Shown here: piece after piece, positions 1 to 12,700 of the stretch
Numbering within the stretch: the stretch's first letter is position 1
How the letters are laid out: the number at the start of each line of letters is the position of its first letter
Origin: Callaeas wilsoni
Taxonomy: Eukaryota > Chordata > Aves > Passeriformes > Callaeidae
Length of the DNA stretch: 64,000 nt
Assembly (NCBI GenBank): GCA_013398955.1
Contig: VWPU01002084.1
Location: 1 to 64,000, forward strand
Direction of reading: 5' to 3'
Notes under the pieces: model-generated
Databases searched by the model: none
The model's input: only the letters and a program-made list of their open reading frames with translations
What the model was told of the DNA's origin: nothing
Program-made: the position numbers and the translations under genes

Positions 1-560
1 CCGGGGCGGTGGCGGCACCGGCGGCCGGAACCGGGGGGCCCGGGCGGGGCCGCTCCAGGGGGCGCGCGTCACGTGGCCGGGGAGCGGTGGGGGCTGGCAC
101 GTGACCCGCGCTGCGGCTCGCCTTTGGCGCACGGGCTCCTCCTCTCCTCCCCGCTCCCGCTCCCAATCCAAACCCAGTCCTGTTCCCAATCCCGGTACAG
201 AGGCGACCGGCCCCGCCCCGCTCCCCTGACACCGGCGAGGGCCGAAAGCACCGGACGCCCCTGGCGCGCGTGGCCCCGCCGCTTCCTGCGGCGCCTGCCC
301 AATGGGCGCGCAGGCCGCGGTTTAAATGGCGGGGGCGGGCCCGGGCCGTTGGTGCCGCCATGGGCAGCGCTGAGGGCACAGGTAGGGCCGGGCCCGGGGG
401 GCTCCGAGCGCGGCTCGCTGGGGCCCGGCCCTGCGGCTTCTTGCGGCGGCGTGGGTCCCGCTCCCGGAGCAGCAGCGGCCGGCCCGGTGCCCGCAGAGCC
501 GGGGGAGGCAAGCCGGAGAACTTCTTTGTCCCTCATCACCCCCTTCTGCTCGCGTCGCTA
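1..560. promoter_or_regulatory. CpG-rich promoter region of CEP95, probably shared with a divergent gene
   Basis: The first 560 bases are strongly G+C- and CpG-rich, unlike the A+T-rich introns that follow, and they contain the CEP95 start codon. CCAAT boxes lie at 163-167, 186-190 and 299-303. The last directly precedes a GGGCGCG stretch, and an AAATGGCGGG element resembling a YY1 site follows near 324-333. No TATA box is apparent at a sensible distance. In human and other vertebrates DDX5 starts head-to-head with CEP95, so this is probably one flank of a bidirectional promoter. No DDX5 coding sequence is visible here, so that part is inference from synteny. Confidence 0.75.
67..105. promoter_or_regulatory. 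Two CACGTG E-boxes in mirrored context
   Basis: CACGTG cores occur at 70-75 (context GTCACGTGGC) and 98-103 (context GGCACGTGAC). The two flanked sites are nearly reverse complements and start 28 bases apart. GTCACGTG-type sites are bound by USF and MiT/TFE factors and often sit in housekeeping promoters. Occupancy cannot be judged from sequence. Confidence 0.55.
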
Positions 561-3500
561 GCACCATCTTAGTCAGCTCTTTAAAGCTGTCGTTTTCTTG
601 GTTTGTGCCTTGTTAAGCTCTTTGCGTTAACCTTCCTCTTCTCCTCTTTTGTCTTTGTTCCTTTCCTGGTGACACTTTTAACTTAATAAAGCTGGAGATG
701 AACAGTAATTCAAGTCTTCCAAGACATCACTCTGAAATGTAGGAGATGCTACTTTAACCTTTCATGCATCTGAAACTTAAAATAAAGTGATGTCTGGAAC
801 TGATGGAGAAGTAGAGGGATGGAAAAGTAACTCTCTGTGTAGGGAAGACTGTAAACTGTACAAATTACTTTTTGTTGTAGTAATTCTATACCTTTTCCTC
901 TTAAGGATGATGTTTGCGTTCTCCAGTGAATTAAACTTCTTAATACTTGTTAAAATATTATCTTGATTTCCAAAAGCAACATCTTTGGGGGGAAATCTGA
1001 ACTTAAAAGTTCACAGACTAACAGAGGTGAAGACTTTAGTTCTTCCAAGTTGATATTTGCATTGAGTGACAATGAAGACGATAGAGAATATGTGTCCTTC
1101 AAAGCACTTTGATCTCAGGACTCAAAGTTTGGGGAAAATCAGGATGTTAATGCACATCTCATTGCGCTCATTGTACTTGGGGAGACCACCTCTGTATTCT
1201 TCTAATCCTTAAATAATTCATTAAAGTATAATTTACTTTTCATGAGGAATATTTACATTAGCAGTGATCTCATTGCCTAAGACTGTTAGAGAACCTGAGT
1301 TTGTAAGAGAAGCTCCTATTTTCTGAAAAAGTACCTGTCATTTCTGAACATTGATAAATGGTGTATCAAAGCTTTGTTTGTTAAGGTCTTGAAGGTTTGG
1401 AATTCCTGGCTGTGAGACCAGATTCAAATTTGTTTTTCATTACATGAAAAAAAAAAAAAAAATTAACCTGCCCAGCCTGTGGTACTTCAGTGCCTTTCAC
1501 CTCCCAAGTCCAGTTGTGCTGTGATTGCACTTGAACAATGTTTAATATTTTGGATGGCTGGGACAGCCTCCTGGCTTTGACCACCCCTGGTGGAGTCAAA
1601 GACACTCACAGGGGTTCCACTTTTCACTGGAAATAACCATGTCTGTATTTGTCTTTCGGTTCTGACGTGAATGTTTTTCCTTGAAACAGATTGGGTTGAT
1701 GTTGCCAATGATCTTTTAAGGACCTGTCACATAAACCAGCACATAAAGCATCTCTCAGAATGTGGTGCTGACGTGTTTGTTCATCTTTATGAGTCAATCT
1801 TAGGAGAAAAAGTACCAGGTAGGAATGATAATTGCTAAATCTGCTTTTTATTTTTGTCTCTGTGTATTTTGTAGCTAAATAAAATTGAAACTCGTAAAAC
1901 TTCCTGTGGATATAGGGATTTAAGGCATTTGTGTCCTTCCAAAGACAAAAATACAAGAGTGTCATTCTTTAAGAAGATTTAAGTGATATTGGCCAATTTT
2001 ATTTTAATTTTGGACTGCTATGAATGGCAGCTGTGAGGATAGCCACAGCAAAACTGCTGTAAATTAGGCCTTGAAAGCTGTCTGTGGGCATAATACTTTT
2101 GAAGGGTGTGAACTGGCTCATTTTATCTTACAGCAGTGTTAACACTGAAGTCTGCTCTCCTAAAATGCTTAATACTTACAGTCTGCTAAGAGCTGAGCTG
2201 TGATTTAACCCCACTTTAACCCAGCTCCACTGGACTTCAGTGACAACAACTAAGCAAAAGCCATACAATTATATATTTGCTTTGTTTATAAGCTATTATG
2301 TGTAGGAAGTGTCAGACTACTAACTGCAGAAGATTTTAATAGCACTGAGGTAACTGGCACCTATTGAAGGTAGAAGTCCTGTTAAATGTAAGCCCAGAAC
2401 TAAAAATAATGTTGTTCCCAATTAAGGAGAATACATTGCAGTCCAATAAGTGTGTGACAGGGAAAGAAGAGGCCCTAACACAAACTGCAGTTCCAGTTTG
2501 ATGATCTGAATGAGGTGTGTGTGCTGGGAGTGAAGGAGGAGAAATGCTTTAGTAGTCTCTATTCTTGAATTTAATCCTGATAAAACCCTCACATCTTTCA
2601 GGGGGTGTTCTAACTTTGTGCTCAGTATTTATAAAAGATTGCATAGGACCATATGATAGTTGGGCTTTTCACCAAGGACACAAGGTACTGAAAAAATACT
2701 AACTTGTAAGCAGAAGTTGAAGTAGTTTAATTAAGGTGCAAGCTATCCATTTAAATATCCTAAAATCTACTATTTATTTTAAATAGATTTCATTGCTACT
2801 CCCAGAAGCCAAGAGGATGATGCACATAATGTACAAGCAGTAATAGATTCCCTGGCATTGGATTATTTGCAGGTCAGCTTGTCTCACATCACTGGTAAGT
2901 ACTTGGTTTATTGAGACAAACACAGCTGAGTGTCTGCATGGTTTAATTTGAACACTTTAAGAACCAGTTTGCTTTCATACTTGCATGGAATGTCTTCTTA
3001 TGGTAGTGGATGCCATCAGAACACTGACCCATTGCCTTGGACATCAATTATAAATTGAATCATCAAGCAGAGAATAAATAAGAGAAAGAAATGTTAAAGT
3101 TAACATCCAGCCATGCTTCATTTGGCTGCTAAAGTGTTACCTGAAATCTGTTACTGGCTAAGGCTTGGACACTGGGTTTTAAGACATGACCCTGGAGGTT
3201 CAAACTCGTTATTACATTTTTAAAAGTTGGTGAGTAAAGAGGTGAAGTGTGTTGTGTTATCTGTACACGGATAATGGCTTTCCCTGAGTGTTCCTGTGTA
3301 TGGTCTCACATAGCAAAACCTGCACAGAATGAAAACTCCTTGGTAAGAAGTATCTCTGACTTGGTGCCTGTATGCAGTGGCTGGTGTTTGCAGTCCTCCT
3401 GCCACTCCATAGACTGCTTCATACTATAGTTTTATGTATAAGAAAAATATTAAATACCAACTGTCTCTGAAAATATCCCTGAATATTTATTTTGTGTGTG

Positions 3501-3797
3501 CAAATTTAGGACACTTAAAATATACCTTAAGCTTACCTACATCGCAATAAATAAGTGACCAGGTGTCTTCTGAGCTGACACCTTTACAAGACTTTCCAAG
3601 CACTTTCCTACAGAAAACTCCTGCTTTTGAGAATTTTTCTTCTGTGAAGTACTAATTATTAATATGTGGCATTACCTTCTCTTAAGGTGAGAACATTGTG
3701 AAAGGAGACAGGGAATCTATCAAAAACCTCCTCGAAATATTTGATGGTTTGTTAGAGTATCTTAGAGAAGTCAGTGAAGCATCTTCTCAGACTGGAG
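360..3797 (+). other. CEP95: CEP95 exons 1-4: N-terminal CH-like domain
   Basis: Exon 1 supplies only MGSAEGT plus one base. Exons 2-4 (1690-1818, 2787-2894, 3687-3797) supply residues ~8-123. They include [36 protein letters not shown] and [18 protein letters not shown]. This run of helices is typical of the CH-like fold annotated at the CEP95 N terminus. Exons 2-4 all start and end in phase 1, so any one can be skipped without a frameshift. Confidence 0.8.
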
Positions 3798-6700
3798 GTA
3801 AGTGAGATGTAAACCCAAAGTGTTTCTAATGTAGCAAAGTTTTATTTGGTGTTTTTTGTTACTTATAACCTTGAGAATGGAGAGAAGAGAAAGACCAAAC
3901 TGACCCCGGGGAAGGAAATTTCAGTGCTGAAGCTGAATATTTGCATTTTTTATTTTCATAAACAATAATAAAATAGATAGTTTCCCCCCAAAACTTACAT
4001 AATCTTTCTGTTTTGTTCTTGTGGCAGACACCTGCTGTAGACTATTCACCCTTTGTTAGTTGCTTTTCAACCTGTAAGTAAAATGATTTAGGATTAGGAT
4101 TCAAGGAGGGAAATGTTGGCTTTAATTGGAACAACGAGCAAATGTCCCTTTTACTTACTAGCAGATAAGGGATGACAGCCTTTCCTGGGAAGTGGGTCTT
4201 GGGAGTAGATCCATAGCAGGGCTTATTTTGAGGAAAATGGGAAGAGAAGCTGCTCAGCCCTGCAGCAGCATCTAACTGCAGGCAGTACTGGTCTTCCTGT
4301 CTCAGAGCTGGTAAGAGCTGTCACCGCCGGCTGCTGCACTCTGAGTGAGGGGAGAGCACTTGGTGCCTGAGACAGCTCCCTCCTGACCTGTTCCCGAGTG
4401 GGCAGAAGGAGGACAGTAGGAATGCTCAGTGCCTGCACTGCTTTTCCCTTCCCTCAGACTGCCCGTCTTGTTACCGTGTGGGGGTTAGTGGCTCAAATTT
4501 TCTAGCTGTAAGTCCACAATTTAATTCTTTTGGGAAGAAGAAAGGTTTATTAATAACTGGAACAAGGGGATATATGGTAGTGGTATAATTTTTCAAAACT
4601 TACCATAAAAGTTGCCCCAACTCCCCTACCTCCCCTCCATGGGGGAACATTACATGTCATCATTTTTGATGTTTTGATGATACTGGAAATAGTACCTGTT
4701 AGTTTATAGGTAGAAGTAGTTTTCTTGAAAATGATTACCTCTTGGTTATTAACAGCTGAGATAAATGTGCTGTCTAGTGATGAAATTCAAGTTGCATCTC
4801 AAGAGCAGCTGGAAGACACTGCTGGTCAACTTACACAACATACACTACTCTCATCAGCTGAAGGGTAAGAACAGTTCTGAGTATTTGCTTTGACGTAGTG
4901 ATTGACTGTTGTTGTGTATCTGTAGAGAAATTAGTAGGTTTTTTATAGTATAGGCACCTACTGATTACATATGCCAGAAGGAATGAGAGGTGACTCCTGG
5001 TCGGGCTAAAATTACATCTGGGACTTCTTTTGCCCTTGAGGAGTTGCTGATTTTGTTTCCCTTATGTTTACTTTTTATGTGGAATGAAACAACTTGAAAA
5101 CTTGGATCAGTTTTAAAGACTGCATTCTAAAGATGGTTCGTTAAGCTGAGTTCAGTTGGTGGTCGTGACTGCTGCTCTGGTCGCTCTGCGGCAGCAGGGA
5201 CGTGTCCTGCACGGCTCCTCGGCAGCTCCATCTCGTGGGCTGAACGGGCAGAGGCTGAGAGAGGAAATCTTTGATGGCTTTATGTTCCCCTTAGGTTCCA
5301 GTCAGAGTATTTTATTCTAACTTGTGATACAGATGGCTCAGAATCTACCAGTGAATTAATTAAACTCGGAGATACCGCTCATTCATTTTCCAAGAGAGGG
5401 GAAGGTGAGTTTGGATGAAAAAAAAAATTTAAGACTCTTCTGTTGTAAGATTTCTAGGCTTTTTTTGGTTTCCTTTTTAAAAGTTACTGCTTTCAGACAA
5501 ATACTGTTTAAAATCCTTATTAAAAGAACCCCAAACAACCCACAATAAGCAAATACATCTTGCTGAGGTTAAAATTTCTGGAAATAAATATTCCAGGCAT
5601 TATTTTTCATGACTCCTATGCTACCTTATTTGGATAAAGGTTTCTTGTTTGAGTTCTAATTCAGTTCTCCTACAAAGGCATTTTATCTTGTTGAGTAGAA
5701 TAGGAGAATTCTGAAGACTTTGTTTCATTTGTTACAGTGTAAGATGTATTATTGAAGATTGTAAAAAGATTAAGAAGTTCATTCTTAAAGAAGACTTGTT
5801 AGGAGCATCTGCCCCTTCATAACTTCATAATGTGCAGATGACTTAAATGGAGCTCATTCTTATTTCCTATTTTCCTATAGGAATATTCCAATTCTTCCTA
5901 TTCTTATTGATGATTCATCTCCTCAAGTAAAGGCATAAAGAAATATTATGAATTATGAACATTTTCATTGACTGGAATTACGAATAAGAATTTAACAGGC
6001 CTATTTTGAGCATAGTAGGGATTGGTCACACCAAGCAATTAGCAGACATTAAAATTGTCCATCTCAACAATTCATACCAAGATGCTTTACAGATCTTAAT
6101 TTAATCTTTTTAAACATCCACCTCTAGAATTTCAGATGCCTATACTGTGTCTAACAGAAAAGGACACGGGGGTAGAAGAATCTGAAAGCTCAGAGGCTCT
6201 TGCAGCATTGCCCATTTCAGAAAGTGAAAGGGGGATTGTAAAGGAAAAGGAAGATGGTGAGTATTGATTTTTCTGACAGCTCATCCACCTGATTTTGACT
6301 TAGGGGTGTTGGGAACTAGGGTAGTGTGGAGGAGAACTTTAGACATGAATGGAAACACTTTAGCCATGTTTTAAAATAAATTCTTTTCAGAAATGTGGTA
6401 TTTTAGTCTCTCAGAGTAGGCAAACTTTCATTATCTGGGGTATTTCTGCTTAGCTAGGATTTGGCTTCAGCTAGGCCGTTTTTAATTGTGGTTTGTATTC
6501 TTTTTTTTTTGCGGTTCAAAACACTAAAAAATCCTTGTGGAAGATCCTCACATCCATAATCATGTTCTCAGGGCTGAAAAATGTTACAGCACTGTCCTAT
6601 GCAATCCAACAAAGGTGGCAGCTGGCATTAGATAGTGAGACGCTTCCCTTTATCATGGACACTCAATGCACAAAAGATGTTCTGCTTTCCCAGATAACAC

Positions 6701-9700
6701 TTCAAGTTCTTTGTATTTGCCTCTTCAGGATGGATGGAGTCTGTTCATGCTGCTGAAACTCACAAAGGGAATCTGAGTGCCAGTGCTATAAAACTGGGGG
6801 AGCCTATCCAGCAGGCGATTCCTCTGCTGCCCCCGTTCCAGCCCTCGGATCCGGGATGGAGAGATTATCGCAGCTCAGACAGGCAGGCAGGAGCTCTGGC
6901 TTCCAGTCAAGCTGTGAATGTTCCTACTGTAAGGAAAAGCCTACCTTTGATTATTTCATTTTCTTTTAGTAACCAATACTGCTTTCATTTGAAAGCCTCC
7001 TAGTTTACTTGCAGAATGGGAGTAGCTGGTCCCTGAAGAACACTTTTGAATGTGTCAGAGTTTATCTCAGTTCCAGGAATTTTGGATTGTGGATTTGTTC
7101 TTCATTAAGTGTCCAGAGAGGAATTTAGTTTGAGGGGTGTGTTTATTTTATACATATATACATACACATCTCCCCAGTCAGTGCAACTGCACAGTTTACA
7201 GTAAACAGTAAACAAAATAATTAGTGATTTTTATCTATCTATAAAATCAGCATCAATTTCTATTTGCAGACAAACCTAATGTATGACCTTCCCATCAGCA
7301 CTCTCCTGTGAATTTATAGAACACATCTTGCTTTTTATTTCAGATTGAAAAGTCACTTTCCAAAAAATTTGATGATGTTTCTGATGGTCTTCCTCTATCA
7401 AGAAAGATCCCTGGTGAGAGAAAATTTTGCATCCTATAGGGTAACTCTTCAGTGTTATAATGTTGCATTTATTTTTACTGGCACCACAAGAAACATTGTT
7501 TTGAATCTAGTAGTGCATTTTTTTAAATTCAGCCACAAGTTCATATTTCTATCTCTGCTTTACAGAGAAACAAAAATAGGTTACTTTTAATCTGTTCCCT
7601 GTACTGGAAAAAAGTAATCCATGTCCCCAGTTCAACTCCTTTCTTAGTTAATCCCGTTAAGACGGGCCTATACTACAGAAATCTCTTCCAGCAGATAAGT
7701 CCCATGGCTGAGCTTACTCTGAGCAGAGAAACATGGACCAAACAAGCCAGTTTCAATTCTAAGAAAAAACCATTAGCTGCTATTGTAGAAAAGGTTTAGA
7801 AGCTATTTTTTTCAGTACTCATTTTCTCTGTTGCCTTGGAAACACTGCTTACCTTTTTTAGTTTCCATAGCATTCCCATGACACTGAACATGGAAGACTG
7901 GAGAAATTACCAAAATGAATGTCACAACTGGGTAACCACAGTTGCTTTGTCATTCTGTTCTCTGAATAATCTGGATCCACAGGCCACGGCTCACATCTTT
8001 TTTTCCTTGTTGCCCACATTAGTAGGCACAGTGCCATTAACTCACACTTACCTGTCTTCTGCTTCTGCAGTGGGAAAAATGGTGGGATCAGATGATGCTG
8101 AGGACAATGTGACAGAGGTACATGTTGCATCTTTATTTTTGGAATTTCAATCAATATTTTTTGATTTCTACTTAATTTGTGTGTTACCTTGTGGCACTTC
8201 TGGGCTTATTTCAAACCTGCTTTGGACTTGCTTTCCCCAACATACAATCAGTGATGCAGTGTCGTTAGACTGTGATTATGTGCAGTCTGTGAGTCATGTC
8301 AATTCTTAGTTCTTCCTAGAGCTGTTTGCTCCAAAATGCACAGAGCCAGCACCCACAGAGTTCTATTTATCACAAGCAACTGGTTATCTTGCTTTTTAAT
8401 AAAAAAAGGTACAAAGCACAGCAGTAGTCATGTCCTTTCTCTGAAGTGTATCAGCATTCTAAATTAGTAAGAATTTTGGGGGTTTTGGCCAATAAAACTT
8501 AGATTTACTCCTTTTTAAAGATCCCTGAACTGCTTATTATATTATTTCATTTTATTTTCTTGCATTGTCCTCTGCTTTTCAAAAACTGAATAATGCAAAA
8601 CCCACAAACTGATCAGCAGTTACCATGCCATGCGCATAGAAATGTGTCTGTAAAGGAAGTTTCTTTCTCTGGAAGCACAATTTTGCCTTCTGCAACCACA
8701 AGAGGTACTCACAGACTTCGCTTGTTCCAGTAGTTTAAACAGCTTCTACATTGTCTCTGAAAGTCATTTTCCATTGGTGCATTTCCCAGTATGCCCATGC
8801 CAAGCTGAAGTTACTCCAGTTTGAACAGAGAAGTTACCAGGCAGAACTAAACCAGTGCAGCTAAATGGCACAAGGACATGGGTGTTCTCTTTTGGCTCGC
8901 TGTGAGCTGCAGCTCAGTCTGTACTAAGGGAAATTCAGCTTATTTCCTCTACTTGGCATCAGTCCCAGGCTGAGGTGGAATGTGGAGATACTCGTTACCT
9001 TAACCTAGACCCTGTTCTGGTTCAGTGGTTTAGCTGTGAACTGATCTTCCATATTTTTGCTAGTCCTTTTCTGTAAACATTAATTCTCTCAAGCACACTC
9101 TCTGCAGTCAGGAGCCTAGAAATGTAACTATTTTTATGTATCTATACTCACAGGGTTTGGGATGGTTCTGTTACAGCATCTCTTCTCACATGATCTATAA
9201 AATCTTCATTTACTCATTTTCCTAGGTGCCTCTGGTATGTGAGTCTTCTGTATCTGCCTCCTCTTTTGAGGAAAAGCTATCACTACGTGCTGAACAAGTA
9301 ACACAAACTCCAAGACCTGAATCTCGGTACCAGCCTAGAACAACAAGGCAAGTTCAGATTTTTGGTACTGAACCACACTGGCACTTTGATTTCCATGGCC
9401 AACCAGCCCCCACCTCCCTTTTTAAATAAGACCTCTCTTTCCTTGGCTGTGTGACAGTGAAAGATTAATTCTAACAGAAAGATTTCCTGTTTCTCCTGAC
9501 ATATATTCATGTTGTTAAATATGGTTAAAGGCATTTACGCATTCTGCCTTACTTAATCCTATAAAAACATGCTTAGGCAAAAAGTGAGCTGGAATTGTGT
9601 GAGATAATGCTCATCGTCAAGTTTTTAGAAAAATCTGTTTTCTGCTTCAGCAGATACGAAAATTCCACTACAGATTCAGCTGAAGATTCACTTTCCCACA

Positions 9701-12700
9701 GAACAACAAAGGAGAAGGTGTCTGAGCAAGAGTTTCATGAAGCATCAGAAAATCTGTCTCGCAGGCTAAGTGAACTAGATTTAGTAAGTGAAATCTCTTT
9801 TTTGAGCTGAGCAATGCAGCTTTAGTAATGACAGTGGAGAGAACAAGAATATCAATGTAATATGGATGAAAAGGAAATCTGCAACTAACACCTGCCTTTA
9901 GTTCATTCAAACTTTAGAACTGTCTATTGAACCTGACCCCCACAAAAAAAAAAAATCTATCCCTTAGATGTTGAAGAGAGCGTTGGGTGAGCACCCAAGA
10001 AGAGAGGAGCTGACAGATGAGGACAGCCTGTCACAGCACAGTGACAGTGTCATGGACTATGGCCGAAGGACAGCTGAGAGAGGTAACAATCCTTGTGCCA
10101 GTTAAGTATTGGGATGGAAAAGAATATAAAAGAAACCTTTTCATGTGAAGCTGCTACACTGAATTACAGTTAGTTACTAAGTTTTGTATTGCTAGTTCAC
10201 TTCTATTTTGTCTTTGATCCAAACCTGAGCTACAGTAACAGAATTGCAACCAAGTTTCTGTTTAACACTTAAAAAAACCTGGGGTAAAACTTTGCAAAAA
10301 AATACAAGGCAAACACACCTGCAGTAAAAAATGTATAGAAAGTGAGGGGAGGGACAGAATACAAGCTCATAGGACCGTGGTTCTGAAATGAGGGCCTAGT
10401 CACAATACACATCACTGGTTTTTTTGTCTCAAATTAGATAGTGAATGACCTTTCCCTACAGACACATCACACCCAAGGGACCCAGGCAGGCCACGATCCC
10501 TTTCTCCAGCCTCGCCCTCATCTCAGCAGCAGGAACATAAACTTCATGGTAGTGGAACAGGCCAAATAAAGACAATACGCGGCCACCTGCAGAAAGAAAG
10601 GGATGAAAGAACAAGAAAAGCAAAGGTAATTCTTAGATTAGATCTTGTGGTAATTCTTACCAACAGTTACACTAAAACCATGAAAACAGAACACTTTTAC
10701 TTAATGGGGGCATCTGGTCTCCTTTAGTAATCAGATGCTGTTTTCTCTGTAGCCTGCTGAGGAAGAATTAAGCCCTGAATTTTGCAAAAAAGAGTTTAAA
10801 GTGGAAGAAGCTACTTTGACCGATGCAGCAAACAAGTTAACAAGGTGGCTGTGTGGACTGATTATTTCCTCTGACAAGTCCTTTTATTTTTGTTTTCTAG
10901 CTGGTCAGTAAAGCTTATGAAAATGAGTTAAGAATTTATGAAGCGAGGGAGAGGCGTAGACTTTCCAAGCTCAGAGAAGCTGCCAAGGAAGTGGTAGGTG
11001 ATGCACTGTGGGGATTGCTGCTTGTGTTTTGTTTGTTTGATTTTTTTCCTTTTAAATTTGTCTAGATGGTCTGTCCAGATACTTTGGGTACAAAACCTCC
11101 TTGACTTCAGTGTCATAGTTACAACACTGTACAACTAAAGTAGTAACTGACTAATGGTAAGTGCTGCAGAAGAGCTGAGGTTATGCAATAATGAGATTTA
11201 ACCTTTATTTGAACCCTGACCTGCATTTTGTAAATTCTGGCTTTCTGGAGAATCCAATGCAATATGTCCAAGTTCTCATTCTGAAGTCTGAAAGATATTT
11301 AACTTCTGATAGCCAAACTGTGTTCTATCAGTCTTTCCCTTCTAATACCTGTTCTCCATCTGTTTTACATCTGCTCCTAAGGAACAAGAGTACAAAGAAA
11401 ACGTCTTTCAAGAACCTCTAAAAATGTCTCAGCCAGTGAAAGTTTATTCTAGAAAAACCACACCTCAGTATCCCAAATACAGCCAGTGGATTCCAAAACG
11501 AGGGACCATGAAGCCAAAGCAAGCAGCTCCAAGTAAGAACTGCAAAACTATACTTGGTGGAAAACTGGCATCTTTTGAAAGCATGTGTTGAACTCCAAGA
11601 ATAAAGGCACCAATCCAACATATACCAGTCAGCTGAAGCATTTTCCCTTCTTTTGACCTCTATATGTCTGGATTTTTGTTAGGGAAGATAATGCTTTAAG
11701 TAAATGTAAACCATCAGTGCACAATCAAATTGTGACCCATTTGCTACTTCCTTAAAATCCCTTGGATTATTTTCAGGGCTTGTTTCCATTGCTGCTACTC
11801 CCGTGCTTATTTCACTACAGTCTGAGCTCTCCTTCTGTTATTTTTCTGAGCATGTATCAGATTTACAGTTGGGCCTGTGCCTCGAGCTGAGCCATGTACA
11901 GGTAACAGAGCAGGATCTGTCAGGACCCTGCCACTGTGGTGTTAATGCTGCCACTGGTTCTGCTGAGCAAGCGATGCTCCAAGAAAGCCAAGCTGCAAAT
12001 CCTAGGCCCAGTTTTGGTAACCAGTACTGTGCATGCCTATGGATAAGATCACCACATAATCCCCTACATACCTGGATGTTGCTCAGCTACACTGCCTTAT
12101 TTTTTTTCCAGTTTTTGAAGGCCATATACTTGGTAAATACCCTTTTGTTTCATCTGCCAATCATCTTTTCCTGCCAGAAAGATCAAAGATGTAATGGGAA
12201 CGAGCTGGTTGCAAACCAGTTTATTTTCACCTGTTTACTTGACCTGGATCTGTCATTGCCACTGCTGTGCTGGCTTTAAGTTGCTGCAACCAGAGAGAGA
12301 GAGAGAGAAAGCAATCACTGATTAGCGATGGTCAGAACCACGTGAAGAAAGAAAGCGATACCTGTCTTACTTGGAAGTGGTGGTGGTAGGGAGATGTCAC
12401 CTGAGCTCTAAAAGCAATTCTTCAGAGAAAACAGCAAAAGATCGAGATTGCTTTCTCTGCTGCTGTACTGGCAGGATGGTGTTATGGCCTGCTGGGCTTA
12501 GCTTGACATGGTAACAACAGCGTGGTCATTTTATACAGTGTTCAATGTAAAGTATTTCTTGACTTAGGCTGACATTGTCTGGATCAATTTACAACTAAAT
12601 GTGTTCTCCAGGAATTTATTGTGCACCTCTGTCTTTCTTACAGTGACAGTAAGAGACAATGACCTGCTCTTGCAGCTCCTGGAGGAGTTTCCCCAGCTGC

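Noticed and set aside
270..359. Upstream in-frame ATG at 270 as the CEP95 start
   Set aside because: The frame is open from 270, but the ATG at 360 has the optimal GCCGCCATGG context and matches the short N terminus of the family. The upstream residues are Arg/Pro/Ala-rich CpG-island translation.
73..561. Open frames of 156 and 162 codons across the promoter
   Set aside because: They are in the wrong frame for CEP95 exon 1 and arise from CpG-island composition. No known protein is encoded.
11803..12279. Plus-strand open frame of 158 codons in CEP95 intron 16
   Set aside because: No resemblance to CEP95 or any family I know, and phase-correct splicing from exon 16 to exon 17 skips it.
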